The notes: generated by a model not told the origin, from the sequence alone. A stretch of DNA of 64,000 bases from JADLHS01 sp964561105 (GCA_964561105.1 CAZLOH010000011.1:45104-109103); one strand, 5' to 3'; positions 43,848 to 53,207 are shown, counted from the stretch's first letter. A program made the numbers and translations.

Positions 43848-45350
43848 ATGATTTGCGATTTAGGATTTACGTTTGGCGCCGCGTGTGATGCGCGGGCGTG
43901 GCCGTTTTGGACTGCGCCGGCAGAGCGTAGCGACGACGGCGCTTTCGGCTGTGCTGGGAACATTGATGCCAGGAGCAGCCTGCGGGTACATGGCAAGCGG
44001 GGTCGCGCTTCTCTTGCCTCCGCAGTCCAAGACGTTTACCGAGTGCTGTCAGGTCTTGGAGTGCGGTGGTCCTCCACCGCTTTGGTGGCGCTGGCACTGT
44101 TGACGGGCGGGCTTGCCTCCGCTTTCGCCGACTCATTCCTGTTGACCGGCGCAACGGTTCACGCGGTTTCCGGTGAGACCATCACGAACGGATTCGTGTT
44201 GGTGAATGACGGGAAGATCGCCGGCGTGTGGAGCGCTCCGCCCGCGACCGCGGCGAAGCAGATCGCTCTCGATGGCCTGCATCTCTATCCCGGCATGATC
44301 GCGCTGAACACCGATCTCGGGTTGGTGGAAATTGACGCCGTGCGCTCCACGCTCGATGTACATGAGGTCGGCGACTACACGCCGGATGTTTATTCCTGGC
44401 TGGCGGTGAATCCGGATTCCGAGTTGCTGCCGGTGGCGCGGGCGAATGGCATCGCGTATTTCGAGCCGACGCCGGCGGGGGCGGTGGTGGCGGGACAATC
44501 GGGCTTGCTGGCTTTGGACGGCTGGACAACCGAACAAATGTTGGTCAAGAAATCCGTGGCCCTGCATGTTTACTGGCCGGGCGCGCGCCTGGACCCGACT
44601 CCAAAGGAACGCGCCCGCGATCCGAAGAAATGGAAATCACTGGAAGATCAAGACAAGGAGCGAAAGGAGAAGTTGCGGCAACTCGAAGATTTCTTCGCCG
44701 AGGCGCGCGCGTACGCGAAGGCGAAGGCAGGTGCAAAGGAGTTTCAGATCGTGCCCGCTTGGGAAGCGATGTTGCCGGTCGTGCATGGGGAAACTCCCGT
44801 AACGATTCACGCCGACGACGGACGGCAGATTCGCGCGGCGGTTGATTGGGCGGCCACGAATGGGGTGAAGATGGTTCTCGCCGATGGACTCGATGCCTGG
44901 CGCGTGGCCGATTTGCTGGCGACGAACCATGTGCCGGTGGTGTTCAGCCACGTGTACACGCTGCCGCAACGCGATGCGGAAGGTTACGATGTCAACTCCC
45001 GCGCCGCCGGAGTATTGAGCAAAGCAGGCGTGAAGATAGCCTTCAGCGGCGGCGGCGGGTCGCTGGTGAAGAATCTTCCGTACACAGCGGCGCAGGCGGT
45101 CGCGTTCGGGTTGCCGGCGGACGAGGCCGTGAAAGCCATCACCCTTTATCCCGCGCAAATTGCCGGCGTCGCGGATCGGTTGGGCTCGATCGAGGTCGGC
45201 AAGGACGCGACTTTATTTGTGACGGATGGTGACGTGCTCGACATCCGATCCAACGTGAAACGCATGTGGATTGGCGGCAAGGAGGTCAGCCTGGAAAGCC
45301 GGCACACGCGGCTTTACGATAAATACAAGCACCGGCCCAAGTCACCGTGA
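43848..45350 (+). CDS. second amidohydrolase-like exported protein, probably non-catalytic
   Basis: This product of up to 500 residues is homologous to the N-terminal half of its neighbour. It has DSFLLTGATVHAVSGETITNG, YTPDVYSWLAVNPDSELLPV and the end motif GSIEVGKDATLFVTDGDVLD. The HxH metal motif is absent (LYPGMIALNTDLGL), so it may be a structural partner. A signal peptide TALVALALLTGGLASAFA is encoded after about 70 residues that come from a palindromic repeat. A GTG start at 44061 (VRWSSTALVAL) would give a normal export signal and is the more likely start. It is co-directional with the first amidohydrolase. Confidence 0.8.
   Translation: MICDLGFTFGAACDARAWPFWTAPAERSDDGAFGCAGNIDARSSLRVHGKRGRASLASAVQDVYRVLSGLGVRWSSTALVALALLTGGLASAFADSFLLTGATVHAVSGETITNGFVLVNDGKIAGVWSAPPATAAKQIALDGLHLYPGMIALNTDLGLVEIDAVRSTLDVHEVGDYTPDVYSWLAVNPDSELLPVARANGIAYFEPTPAGAVVAGQSGLLALDGWTTEQMLVKKSVALHVYWPGARLDPTPKERARDPKKWKSLEDQDKERKEKLRQLEDFFAEARAYAKAKAGAKEFQIVPAWEAMLPVVHGETPVTIHADDGRQIRAAVDWAATNGVKMVLADGLDAWRVADLLATNHVPVVFSHVYTLPQRDAEGYDVNSRAAGVLSKAGVKIAFSGGGGSLVKNLPYTAAQAVAFGLPADEAVKAITLYPAQIAGVADRLGSIEVGKDATLFVTDGDVLDIRSNVKRMWIGGKEVSLESRHTRLYDKYKHRPKSP
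43908..44040. repeat. palindromic repeat at the 5' end of the second amidohydrolase gene
   Basis: ttggactgcg at the left and cgcagtccaa at the right end bound about 130 bases with further inner pairing (gacggcgctttcg region). The reading frame is open through it, which may mislead start prediction. Confidence 0.65.
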
Positions 45351-45545
45351 CTTGGCCGGTACATTGCAATTTCCCAACTGCGGCTCACAGCGTGTTCACC
45401 GGAGCGGCGTCGCGCCGGTGCATGATGGCTCACTGAACAGTGTTGGCGATGTCTGTCTGGGCATGGACTCGAAACGAACCGCTCAGGCGGGGGCAGTTTT
45501 AAGTTTGAGACAGGCGCGACGTCCGTCCTACGGAATCACTCCAGT
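45351..45545. repeat. repeat-rich intergenic region
   Basis: This contains a palindromic repeat related to the second insert of nuoL: 25 bases at 45507-45531 match its reverse complement with one mismatch. A gcggcgtcgcgccgg hairpin lies near 45405. No gene is seen. Confidence 0.7.
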
Positions 45546-47951
45546 TCAAGGCGCACTCCGGGCGCGGAAGTAACGTTGCGGCTCGGATGGCGTCGCTGGA
45601 AGGCTGAACTGGGCGGTCGGGCCGGTCAGAGAAATGTTCGTCAACACCAGCCAGTCCACCAGATTCGTCGAAGTCTCCACAAAGTAGGTTGCGCCTGCGT
45701 CCCCACTGAGCGACAGCGCCAGCGAGCCGTCGGACTGAAGCGCGCCGATCTGGAACAGTGCCGGCGCAGCGGGCAGGATGGTGAGCAAGGCATCGGCGCT
45801 GACAATCGTGCCGGCGAGGTTGCTGACTACGACCGAGTAATTGCCCGCTTGCGAATACTGCACGCCGGTTCGCGTAAAACTGGCTGAAGTGGCGCCGACG
45901 ATGTTCGTCCCATTGAAACGCCACTGATAGCCTGGCGCTGGGGTGCCGGTCGCTACGACGTTGAAACTGGCGTTGCTGGTCACTTTGACCGCCACGGCAA
46001 CCGGTTGCCCGGTGATGATCGGCGCGACGGCCGGAATCTCCACACGCACGTTGTCCACGAGACCGAAGCTGAGATTGGTGTTGGCCGAGAGCGAAGCAAA
46101 CGAATCCCAGTAGCCGAGGAAAACATTATTGGCGGTCAACGCGCTGGTCACCCGGGCAATCTTGAGACCGTCAATGAACCACTCAATGACATTGCCGGTT
46201 TTGTTGACGACCACATCGTGCCAGCCAAATCCAATCGTCCCGCCTTCGAGTCCGCCGGTTTGACCTTGCGCAACGGGCGCGGTCTGTCCACCGGGAAATA
46301 CGTTTTGGTAGTACGGATGACCGTTGCCACGCACGTCGGCTTCCGTGCCGCCGACATAAACGCCGCTGCCGGCCGATTGGAGTGTCGTTCCAATATACGC
46401 GCGCCAATCGGGAAGCGTGGCGGAAGTGTCAGCCGCTTGACCCTCGCCATCCGTGGCGAACCAGACGCCATCGGCGGTGCCGGAATTCCATTGCACGCGA
46501 TCGCCGGCCGTGCCCAGGCCGGAGGTGTGATGTTGCGTGGAGCCAGTGCCGCCCGCCGGGAAGGGTCCGTTTTGATTCAGCCAGAGATCGTAATGCAGGC
46601 GATAGTTGCCGGTGAAACTCCGGCCACTCGGCGAGATGTTGCACGCTGCCACCGCGCCCGCCGATACGTTGGCCTCAAACCGCACGCCCTTGGTGGTGCC
46701 GCCGGAGTGAGGTGACGCCGGGATGCCCAGGCTGGAATAGTCGTAGGCGAAGGTGATGCTCGAGTCCGTGGAGGATTGGTTTTGCAACCAGTTCGCCGAG
46801 GAGTTCACGTCGAAGTTGTCGGCGAACACCGGCGTGAAGAATCCGTTGACGGTGAGCGTGGCCACGGCGCTGGTGATGCTGCCAAAGGAGTTGGTGACCA
46901 CGACCGTGTAGCTGCCCGCATTGCTGCTCGCGAGATTGGCAAGCGTGAACGTGGCACTGGTGGCGTTCGGAATGTTCGCGTCATTGAACCGCCATTGATA
47001 CTTGAGCGGCGTTGCGCCGCCCGCCAGCGCGCGAAACGTGATGGAACCGCCTTGGTCGGCATGCCGGCTCGACGGCTCCGAGGCGAAATACGGCCGGCCA
47101 AGCCCGCCGACGATATGCGCGGACAAACCCGCCGCCGTGCCGTTGAAAACGTCAGCGTCGCCGCCGGTCCAGTTGGTGTCCGCGTATTGCCAGAAGGTCC
47201 AGGTGGGCCAGGGATAAGTGCCGCTGCCGGGAGTTGGTCCGCCCGTTTGCGGATTGGGATTGCTCGGATAGGCGGCAATCCACGCGGGCCAGCCGGTCAC
47301 GGCCGTCGTCAGTCCCGAGTGAGCGGACGAAGGCTTCGAATACCAGGTGCCCGTATAAACGACCGGTTTCACTCCCGGCACGCCGCTGGCAAACGCAAAG
47401 TTCGAGACCGAATTACACCATTGATTGACCCAGGCCGAACAAGTGGCGGCGCTGAGCTGATTGCTCATCCGGACATCCTCCCAGTCCAGCATCGGGACCA
47501 TGTACTGGCCGCCGGCCTTCACGTTGTCGCCCGCCACGCTCCAAAAGTATTGCGCCTCGGACTCGGCGCTGTCCGCGCCGGTGATGTTCGGATGGCTGCT
47601 CGGCCGGGCAAAATGATACGAGCCAATATAAATGCCAGCGGCCTTAGCTCCGGAGATTTGCTCGGCATACTCGGGATTGATGTAACCAGTGCCCTCAGTG
47701 GCCTTGGCCCAGCCAAACGCGACCCCGTGATTCTTCGCGAACATCCAACTGACGACAGGTTGATAACCTGACACGTCCGTGCCGAGTGGTCGTTGGGCGG
47801 TCACGCGAATTGTTCCCATCGTCAGGAGGGACAGCAGCGCGACGCAACTTCGGGTGAAAATTCCTCGCACAACTGCCCGTCCGTTCGCCACGGCGGCGAC
47901 AATTGGGCGGTTCAGGGGGCGGCGGGCGGGCGAACGTAGCTTAAACGTCAT
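45546..47951 (-). CDS. secreted GH25-type lysozyme with Ig-like and lectin-like domains
   Basis: This 801-residue exported protein has an N-terminal hydrophobic signal (CVALLSLLTMGTIRVTA). The GH25 muramidase-like domain follows (about residues 55-280): LGTDVSGYQPVVSW, KATEGTGYINPEY, SYHFARPS, the acidic DWED pair expected at the active site, and TWTFWQYADTN. Then come an Ig-like domain (YQWRFNDANIPNATSATF), a laminin-G/concanavalin-like domain, a second Ig-like domain and a C-terminal beta-rich tail. It would cut peptidoglycan of other bacteria or act in wall turnover. Transcription is convergent with the amidohydrolases. Confidence 0.88.
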   Translation of the reverse strand: MTFKLRSPARRPLNRPIVAAVANGRAVVRGIFTRSCVALLSLLTMGTIRVTAQRPLGTDVSGYQPVVSWMFAKNHGVAFGWAKATEGTGYINPEYAEQISGAKAAGIYIGSYHFARPSSHPNITGADSAESEAQYFWSVAGDNVKAGGQYMVPMLDWEDVRMSNQLSAATCSAWVNQWCNSVSNFAFASGVPGVKPVVYTGTWYSKPSSAHSGLTTAVTGWPAWIAAYPSNPNPQTGGPTPGSGTYPWPTWTFWQYADTNWTGGDADVFNGTAAGLSAHIVGGLGRPYFASEPSSRHADQGGSITFRALAGGATPLKYQWRFNDANIPNATSATFTLANLASSNAGSYTVVVTNSFGSITSAVATLTVNGFFTPVFADNFDVNSSANWLQNQSSTDSSITFAYDYSSLGIPASPHSGGTTKGVRFEANVSAGAVAACNISPSGRSFTGNYRLHYDLWLNQNGPFPAGGTGSTQHHTSGLGTAGDRVQWNSGTADGVWFATDGEGQAADTSATLPDWRAYIGTTLQSAGSGVYVGGTEADVRGNGHPYYQNVFPGGQTAPVAQGQTGGLEGGTIGFGWHDVVVNKTGNVIEWFIDGLKIARVTSALTANNVFLGYWDSFASLSANTNLSFGLVDNVRVEIPAVAPIITGQPVAVAVKVTSNASFNVVATGTPAPGYQWRFNGTNIVGATSASFTRTGVQYSQAGNYSVVVSNLAGTIVSADALLTILPAAPALFQIGALQSDGSLALSLSGDAGATYFVETSTNLVDWLVLTNISLTGPTAQFSLPATPSEPQRYFRARSAP

Positions 47952-48234
47952 GATTCAAGTTGTGAGGAACTTTCGCTCAAAGCGCCGGCCGTTCAAGGTA
48001 AAAGCTGACATGAAGATGGGGGACACGCTCGCACGACGGGTGTTATGGAGGATTGGCAGCGGCGGTCGGCTTCGACGAGTTGTGCGAGACCAGTGGCCGC
48101 AGTACGGGCGGCGAGGCGGTGGATCCGGATTTTGTGGGTGCTTGGCCTCATTCAACCCGGACCCAAATCCGGTTTCCCGAAAGCGATTCAGGCGCGATGA
48201 CGGGGAAACAGGCTGGACGGTGAAAGCCGGATGA
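47952..48234. other. upstream region of the lysozyme gene, to the att site
   Basis: This spacer lies between the start of the lysozyme gene and the left att site. It has no supported gene; an open frame on the plus strand (47779-48234) has no recognisable domain or start context. Confidence 0.5.
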
Positions 48235-48260
48235 TGGTGCCCACGACAGGACTTGAACCT
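48235..48260. repeat. att site, distal copy (partial tRNA-Leu 3' end)
   Basis: These 26 bases are identical to 57462-57487. Only the 3' part of the tRNA is present, so it is not a working tRNA. It marks the far border of the integrated element. Confidence 0.9.
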
Positions 48261-48400
48261 ATTTCAGGTCGAAATCCGGGTGTCGCGCCATTGCAGCTTG
48301 TTGCAGTTTGTTGTGTAGTCATTGCAACCCGACTCTAGGACTTTAGCCAATACTGTCAAGCCTTTTGTTGCATCTGGTGGCAGAGAGTTACAGGAAAACT

Positions 48401-48477
48401 TGTGCGGTTTTGTGTTCTACCTGTTGTGGTGTGCGGTAACTGTGCGGTGATCAAATTTTGGCAAAATTCTGTGCGGT
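48401..48477. repeat. cluster of tgtgcggt direct repeats, possible integrase arm sites
   Basis: Four copies of tgtgcggt lie at 48401, 48430, 48441 and 48470, all in one orientation. The pair at 48430/48441 has an 11-base spacing. The same pair and spacing occurs at 57410/57421 beside the integrase gene, and 18 of 20 bases are shared. Confidence 0.7.
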
Positions 48478-48700
48478 TTTGTGTCAGCCGCAGGAGGTGG
48501 GGGGGGTGTGCGCTTTACTTGGGAGGACGGAAAGCAGATGGGTTTCAACGAACGCGGAATTTCTGTAAAAGAGCCTCACTGCTCGGCCCCCGGCAATGTT
48601 GTGAAAGAACCCTAGACAATCGCGCCTCGGTCTGGTTATGTCGCTGAACGTCTGGATGGGTTGTATCTGAGCCGGTAGAGGCAATCCCAATGATGTCATT

Positions 48701-50095
48701 ATGAGAGAATTGTTCCACTCATCGTTGAGAATTTTGGGCAGTACTTTGTTTCTGGTGACGAACGTTTGGGCGCAGCCTGGCTCGCTGGACAGGAGCTTTG
48801 GCGAGAATCTTCTCGGGGCTGACGAGCCTGTTAACGCAATGGCTGCCCAAGCCGATGGAAAGGCCCTCATCGGCGGGAATTTCACCACGGTAGATGGCGT
48901 CTCGCGAGGTAGGATCGCACGCCTGAACGCCGACGGATCCCTCGACAGGAGCTTTGGTGACGGCCTCTCTGGAGCCGGTAACACCGTTTATGCCGTGGCT
49001 GTACAAAAAGACGGGAAGGTGTTGATTGGAGGTTTGTTTGGCTCTGTCAATGGCGTCGTGCGGAATGGAATTGCCCGGCTCAATGCGGACGGCTCGCTCG
49101 ATACCCGTTTTGGTGACGGTTTATCGGGAGCCAACAGTTATGTTAATTGCGTCGCCGTGGGGAATGACGGGAAAGTTGTCATTGGTGGAGGTTTCACAAG
49201 CGTCAATGGCGTAACGCGGAACCGGATTGCTCAACTCAATGATGACGGCTCGCTCGATGACAGTTTCGGGAATGGTTTATCGGGAACTAGCGGCGGCAGT
49301 TCGCCTGTGGTTGAGGCGCTGGCGGTTCAAAGCGACGGAAAAGTACTGATTGGGGGTTGGTTCGGCAGCGTCAACGGCACGGCGCGGAATCAGATCGCCC
49401 GGCTAAATACAGACGGTTCACTTGATACCAGCTACGGAGCAAGCCTCTCTGGTGGTTACGCTACAACTATTGCATACGCGCTGACCCTCCAGCCTGACGG
49501 AAAAGCAATCGTTGGAGGCGTGTTTGGCTATGCCAATGGCGTGGCGCGGAACATGATCGCGCGGTTCGACACGAACGGGGTGCCGGACACGGCGTTTGCG
49601 TCGGGCCTTAGTGGAGCGAACAACACTGTATGGGATGTGTGTGTTCAAAACGATGGCAAAGTACTAGTCGCAGGATGGTTCACAACCATGAATGGCACAC
49701 CGCGAACCAACATCGCACGACTTAATCCAAACGGCTCGCTCGATGCAGATTTTGGGTCAAAAGTAGCCCCAAACTCCGGCGTTCTTTCGGTAGCTGCCCA
49801 AAGCGATGGGAGGGTGCTCATCGGGGGAAGGTTCACTTCAATTAACACCGTGGCGCGCGCGTGCTTCGCTCGCCTGTTTGGGGACGCGCCACCGGTAAGC
49901 CTCGTTCGCGTCAGCACAGCCAATGTAGTTCTTTCATGGCCGGTCGGGTGGAACGGGTTTGTCCCTGAGCAAACCGCTAACCTCACTGGGTCTTGGACAC
50001 AGGTGGCGCAACCTCCGATAAACGACGGCGTCAACTGGCGACTTAATCTGTCGGCAACCAACGCGCAGCAGTTCTTTCGCCTCCAAAAACCTTGA
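48701..50095 (+). CDS. secreted delta-60 repeat protein (cargo)
   Basis: This 464-residue exported protein has an N-terminal signal (ILGSTLFLVTNVWAQ). It has about seven delta-60-type repeats, each with a LNADGSLDxxFG motif followed by VxxVAVQxDGKVLIGGxF and NGxxRNxIARLN. The repeats likely form a beta-propeller. A C-terminal beta-rich tail (VVLSWPVGWNGFVPEQ...NAQQFFRLQ) is shared in style with other verrucomicrobial surface proteins. It is the only plus-strand gene of the integrated element and is the likely cargo; its function is unknown. Confidence 0.88.
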   Translation: MRELFHSSLRILGSTLFLVTNVWAQPGSLDRSFGENLLGADEPVNAMAAQADGKALIGGNFTTVDGVSRGRIARLNADGSLDRSFGDGLSGAGNTVYAVAVQKDGKVLIGGLFGSVNGVVRNGIARLNADGSLDTRFGDGLSGANSYVNCVAVGNDGKVVIGGGFTSVNGVTRNRIAQLNDDGSLDDSFGNGLSGTSGGSSPVVEALAVQSDGKVLIGGWFGSVNGTARNQIARLNTDGSLDTSYGASLSGGYATTIAYALTLQPDGKAIVGGVFGYANGVARNMIARFDTNGVPDTAFASGLSGANNTVWDVCVQNDGKVLVAGWFTTMNGTPRTNIARLNPNGSLDADFGSKVAPNSGVLSVAAQSDGRVLIGGRFTSINTVARACFARLFGDAPPVSLVRVSTANVVLSWPVGWNGFVPEQTANLTGSWTQVAQPPINDGVNWRLNLSATNAQQFFRLQKP

Positions 50096-50492
50096 GTCTG
50101 GCTTAGAACGCACGAAACATCGCGCGGCCCGTTTGCGTTTCAAGACCTTTCACGCCCTGCGCCGCCGCGTTGATGTTTCAAGTCATTTCGCGGCGGTGCG
50201 TTGAACCAGAAGCGAAGCAAGGGCCGAACGGCGAAGCGATAGACGCACCGGGGCAGAAAGTAGCCTGCCAAAAGAAAGGGGGCGACTGTCGGAGATGGGT
50301 GAGATCAGACGAGAAAGTTTTTCCAAAACGGTTGTCACGTTCGTCACGGTTGTCACCGGGAGGTAAAGAAGAATTCAACTTTCTATCTCTCTCCAAAAAG
50401 TGTGTTTTCTCAAATCCTGCCCGTGACAACCGTGACAACCGTGACAACCGGTGCGGGCGGTTGTCACAGACGCAAGAGCGATAGTCGCATTT
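50096..50492. other. non-coding region with iteron-like repeats
   Basis: There is no supported gene, although short open frames cross it. It holds two blocks of 9-base repeats in opposite orientation, described separately. It lies immediately downstream of the small gene at 50493 and the replication protein gene. Confidence 0.6.
50330..50467. repeat. 9-base iteron-like cluster, possible replication origin
   Basis: Three head-to-tail 9-mers (ggttgtcac, gttcgtcac, ggttgtcac) fill 50330-50356. Three perfect copies of the complement, gtgacaacc, fill 50423-50449. One more ggttgtcac lies at 50459-50467. The spacer is 66 bases and partly A/T-rich. The blocks could be replication-protein binding iterons, or the two halves of a large hairpin. 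Confidence 0.75.
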
Positions 50493-50669
50493 TTAATCGC
50501 GCTTCTCGCGGGTCAGCTCGCTTCTGGCTTCAAGAAGCCATTTGTTCAATGTCTCCGCCTGATCGGGAGAGATCACAATGGTATTACATACATCGTCACA
50601 GGTTGATTGAATGCCAATGTTGCCGTCGTTTGTCGTGTAAACCGTTACTTCGAGCATAGTCTTGTTCAT
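50493..50669 (-). CDS. small protein of unknown function at the end of the element operon
   Basis: This 58-residue protein has a clear ribosome binding site (aaggaaggag, 7-10 bases before the ATG). The sequence starts MNKTMLEVTVYTTNDGN, then has a two-Cys segment STCDDVCNT and ends in an amphipathic helix (PDQAETLNKWLLEARSELTR). It is not recognised. It follows the replication protein gene by 18 bases on the same strand and is probably cotranscribed. Confidence 0.7.
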   Translation of the reverse strand: MNKTMLEVTVYTTNDGNIGIQSTCDDVCNTIVISPDQAETLNKWLLEARSELTREKRD

Positions 50670-50687
50670 AATTCCGCTCCTTCCTTT

Positions 50688-53207
50688 TTACTCCGGCACT
50701 GGGTTTTGGACGCGCCGGAAAATTCTTGTGGCCTTGCCGCCGTGCTCGGGCTTGACATCCTCGCCGATGAGCACGCCGTCGCTCTCCATGCGGGCCAATA
50801 GCACGCGGGCGGCGTCGGCACTGGGGACGATGCGGGCGCGTTGCACATCGCGCGCCGTGATGAAGTCTTGGCCCTTGCGCTCGCGGTGGGTTTCCAGAAG
50901 TTCGAGGACTTCGGTTTCCAACTTTTCGGCAGCGGCGCGACGACCTTTGGCGAGAATGTCGAGCTGAGAGGCCATGAACCATTCCACAATGCCGATGGCG
51001 CTGGCAGCCGTTTCTTGATCAAGCAGGTGAGTGTGAGCCTGTGGCCCGTGAAAAGCGGCGTGAAGGACGACCGAGAGCCGCCAGGCGTTCTCCGCGTAGC
51101 GCGCCGCGAACGCGCCCACGTCTGCGAGATCGGCGGTGCGGCGGTCCACAATGCGGTTGTGAAAGCCGTTTAGCAGCGCGACCGCTTCAGGACTTGCGCC
51201 AATGCGTTGCGACTTGGCCGCGTCATGGTAAGCCGCGAGCAAGTCGGTGATGAGTTGCGCCCATTGTCCCCGCGTGGATTCAGACAAGAATTGCGGTTCA
51301 CCTTCAATTTTGCGAGGCGTCGCCTGGGTGTGGCAGATCAGCAGGCGCGGTAAAAAGCCGCTGACGGAAAGACTCTGTTCGTCGAGCATCGTCGCCAGCA
51401 AATCGGGTTGGACAAACCAGCAGAGCGAAAGGCAAGGCCGGTTGAGAATGACGGCGTCCCGGCCTTGCCGGTCAACTCGCACCATGTCGCCGGAGTAGGC
51501 GGAAAGGTAAAGCGATTCATCGGTGGTTTTGCCGGGGTTGTAGCGGCCAAGCAGGTTGTCCACGAGTTTCCGCGCATCGGCGCTGGCGCTGAGAATCACT
51601 TCGCGGTTGTCGCGCAACAGTACTGCGAGCCGTTCGGTGGTCACGTCCTGGGCGATGATGCAGGGCATGGCCGCTTGGCGGGCCAGTTCGTCTTTCCGAG
51701 CGAGCTTGAATTCCAGTTCGCCGAGCATCTTGTCGCGCTCCGCCAAGTCGGTGGACTTGGCGGCTTTCTTTTCGAGTGTGCCAATTTCCTTGTCGAGAAC
51801 GCGGATTTCGCTTTGCAGTTGGGGCGAGGTCTTTTGCCGCCAGACTTCAAGCAACTGGGTTTGATGTTCCGTCAGCGGCGCGGCAATGAGCCGAAAGGTT
51901 TCACTCTTGCCGCTGCCTGATTCAGCGGACGCGAGCGCGAAGATGTTGCCCCGCGTGGTGCGATTCGGGCCGCTGGCGACTTCCAAGCCTGCACCGATGG
52001 CCGCGCTGGCCACGCTCAAAGCGCAGACCGCCGGCAGTGCAACCGGGACGCGTTCGCAGCGAGACACGGCGGCGACGAAGCACGCCATCGCAGGCGGGAG
52101 CGATTCAATGGGGAACGGTTGCAGCGTGTCGGCGGCGTCTGCTTCATCTTCCGGCGGCAACGTGACGACAGGCTTTGAAACATTTCGCGGCGGCGCGGCG
52201 TGAAGATCGGGCGGCGGGGTGTAGGGTTGCGCAGCGGCGCGCGTGGCTTGGAATTCTTCTGGCGTCAGTCCGGCGCGGAGCGCGTCGTTGAGGTCTTTGA
52301 AATCGCCGGGAGTGGTAACGAGTTGAACGGTTTTGCAACCGCAATGTGCGGCGGCTTCGCGCGTCCATTTTTGCGCGGGAGTTTCGGCACGGTCGGCGCG
52401 CGGTGAATCGTTCTGCGGGAATAAGACGAGCGTAGCGGCAGGTGAGAACAGTCCCGTGAGGCGCTTGCCGTTTTCTGCGCCGCGCGTGGCAATGGCTGCG
52501 ATGCCTGGCAAGCCGTCCGTCGAATTGTGCCAGCCCGCGAGATCGAGCGCGGCCAGCATGTCGAATTGCGATTCAAAGGCCCAAACCGTCGAGGCCGTGA
52601 GCGCGGCGCCAATGACGAGCGGCAAGCCAGGGCCTTTGGGGGTGTAAAACCAGAAAACATTTTCACTACCGCCCGGCTGTCGTTTCACGACGCGGACGTG
52701 GGCGCGCACGACCGCACCGCTGGCGTCGTGAACCGGGAACGCGAGACGATTGCGGAAAAGCCCGACGAGTTGCCGCGAGTGAAGCCACGCGACAAATTCC
52801 GGCCCCAGAGCGCGCCACTTGGCGAAGTTGGCGACGTGATCGGGTGTGAAGTCGCGGACGCACTGCGGCCAGTCGAAAGGTGGTTGAGAGTCACGAGTTG
52901 AGGGTTGTGAGCGCGGCGTGTTGACACCAGCGAGCCTGATGAATTCCCGGCAGGCATCGGCGTTGCTCAAGCCGCGACGTTTGGCGAGCCAGTCGGCTTC
53001 ATCGCCCCCGCCGCAGCCGGCGTGACATTTCCAGCCCCAGCTACCATCGTCGCGCTGATAGGTGGAAAAGGAATTGTGCGAATCCTCGTGAAACATACAC
53101 CGCGCGGATTTTTTGGCGCGGTCGCCGTGGCCGCACTGCGCCATGAGCGCGGGCAAGGGGAGGCGTTGCTTGGCTTGCGCAAGCAAATCAGTTTCGTGAT
53201 GGATCAT
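50688..53207 (-). CDS. zinc-finger primase / DUF3987-type replication protein
   Basis: This 839-residue protein has a CHC2-type zinc finger near the N-terminus (CMFHEDSHNSFSTYQ...KCHAGC). A TOPRIM-like middle part follows (AFPVHDASGAVVRAHVRV, VWAFESQFDMLAALDLAGWH and later LVLFPQNDSP). From about residue 370 it has a DUF3987-type ATPase with Walker A in ASAESGSGKSETFR and a long helical insert. The architecture fits primase-helicase proteins of plasmids and integrative elements. It is likely to replicate the element, with the nearby iterons as target. Its start overlaps the upstream gene by 20 bases. Confidence 0.85.
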   Translation of the reverse strand: MIHHETDLLAQAKQRLPLPALMAQCGHGDRAKKSARCMFHEDSHNSFSTYQRDDGSWGWKCHAGCGGGDEADWLAKRRGLSNADACREFIRLAGVNTPRSQPSTRDSQPPFDWPQCVRDFTPDHVANFAKWRALGPEFVAWLHSRQLVGLFRNRLAFPVHDASGAVVRAHVRVVKRQPGGSENVFWFYTPKGPGLPLVIGAALTASTVWAFESQFDMLAALDLAGWHNSTDGLPGIAAIATRGAENGKRLTGLFSPAATLVLFPQNDSPRADRAETPAQKWTREAAAHCGCKTVQLVTTPGDFKDLNDALRAGLTPEEFQATRAAAQPYTPPPDLHAAPPRNVSKPVVTLPPEDEADAADTLQPFPIESLPPAMACFVAAVSRCERVPVALPAVCALSVASAAIGAGLEVASGPNRTTRGNIFALASAESGSGKSETFRLIAAPLTEHQTQLLEVWRQKTSPQLQSEIRVLDKEIGTLEKKAAKSTDLAERDKMLGELEFKLARKDELARQAAMPCIIAQDVTTERLAVLLRDNREVILSASADARKLVDNLLGRYNPGKTTDESLYLSAYSGDMVRVDRQGRDAVILNRPCLSLCWFVQPDLLATMLDEQSLSVSGFLPRLLICHTQATPRKIEGEPQFLSESTRGQWAQLITDLLAAYHDAAKSQRIGASPEAVALLNGFHNRIVDRRTADLADVGAFAARYAENAWRLSVVLHAAFHGPQAHTHLLDQETAASAIGIVEWFMASQLDILAKGRRAAAEKLETEVLELLETHRERKGQDFITARDVQRARIVPSADAARVLLARMESDGVLIGEDVKPEHGGKATRIFRRVQNPVPE

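Noticed and set aside
47779..48234. A 151-codon plus-strand frame next to the left att site
   Set aside because: It overlaps the lysozyme 5' end antisense and is Arg-rich without a domain or ribosome binding site.
48235..48260. A second tRNA-Leu gene
   Set aside because: Only the 3' 26 bases match; there is no D-arm or anticodon arm next to it. It is the att duplicate.
50170..50484. A 104-codon frame across the iteron region
   Set aside because: Its product contains repeat-coded residues (RDNRDNRDNR) and no domain, and the region is better explained as repeat DNA.
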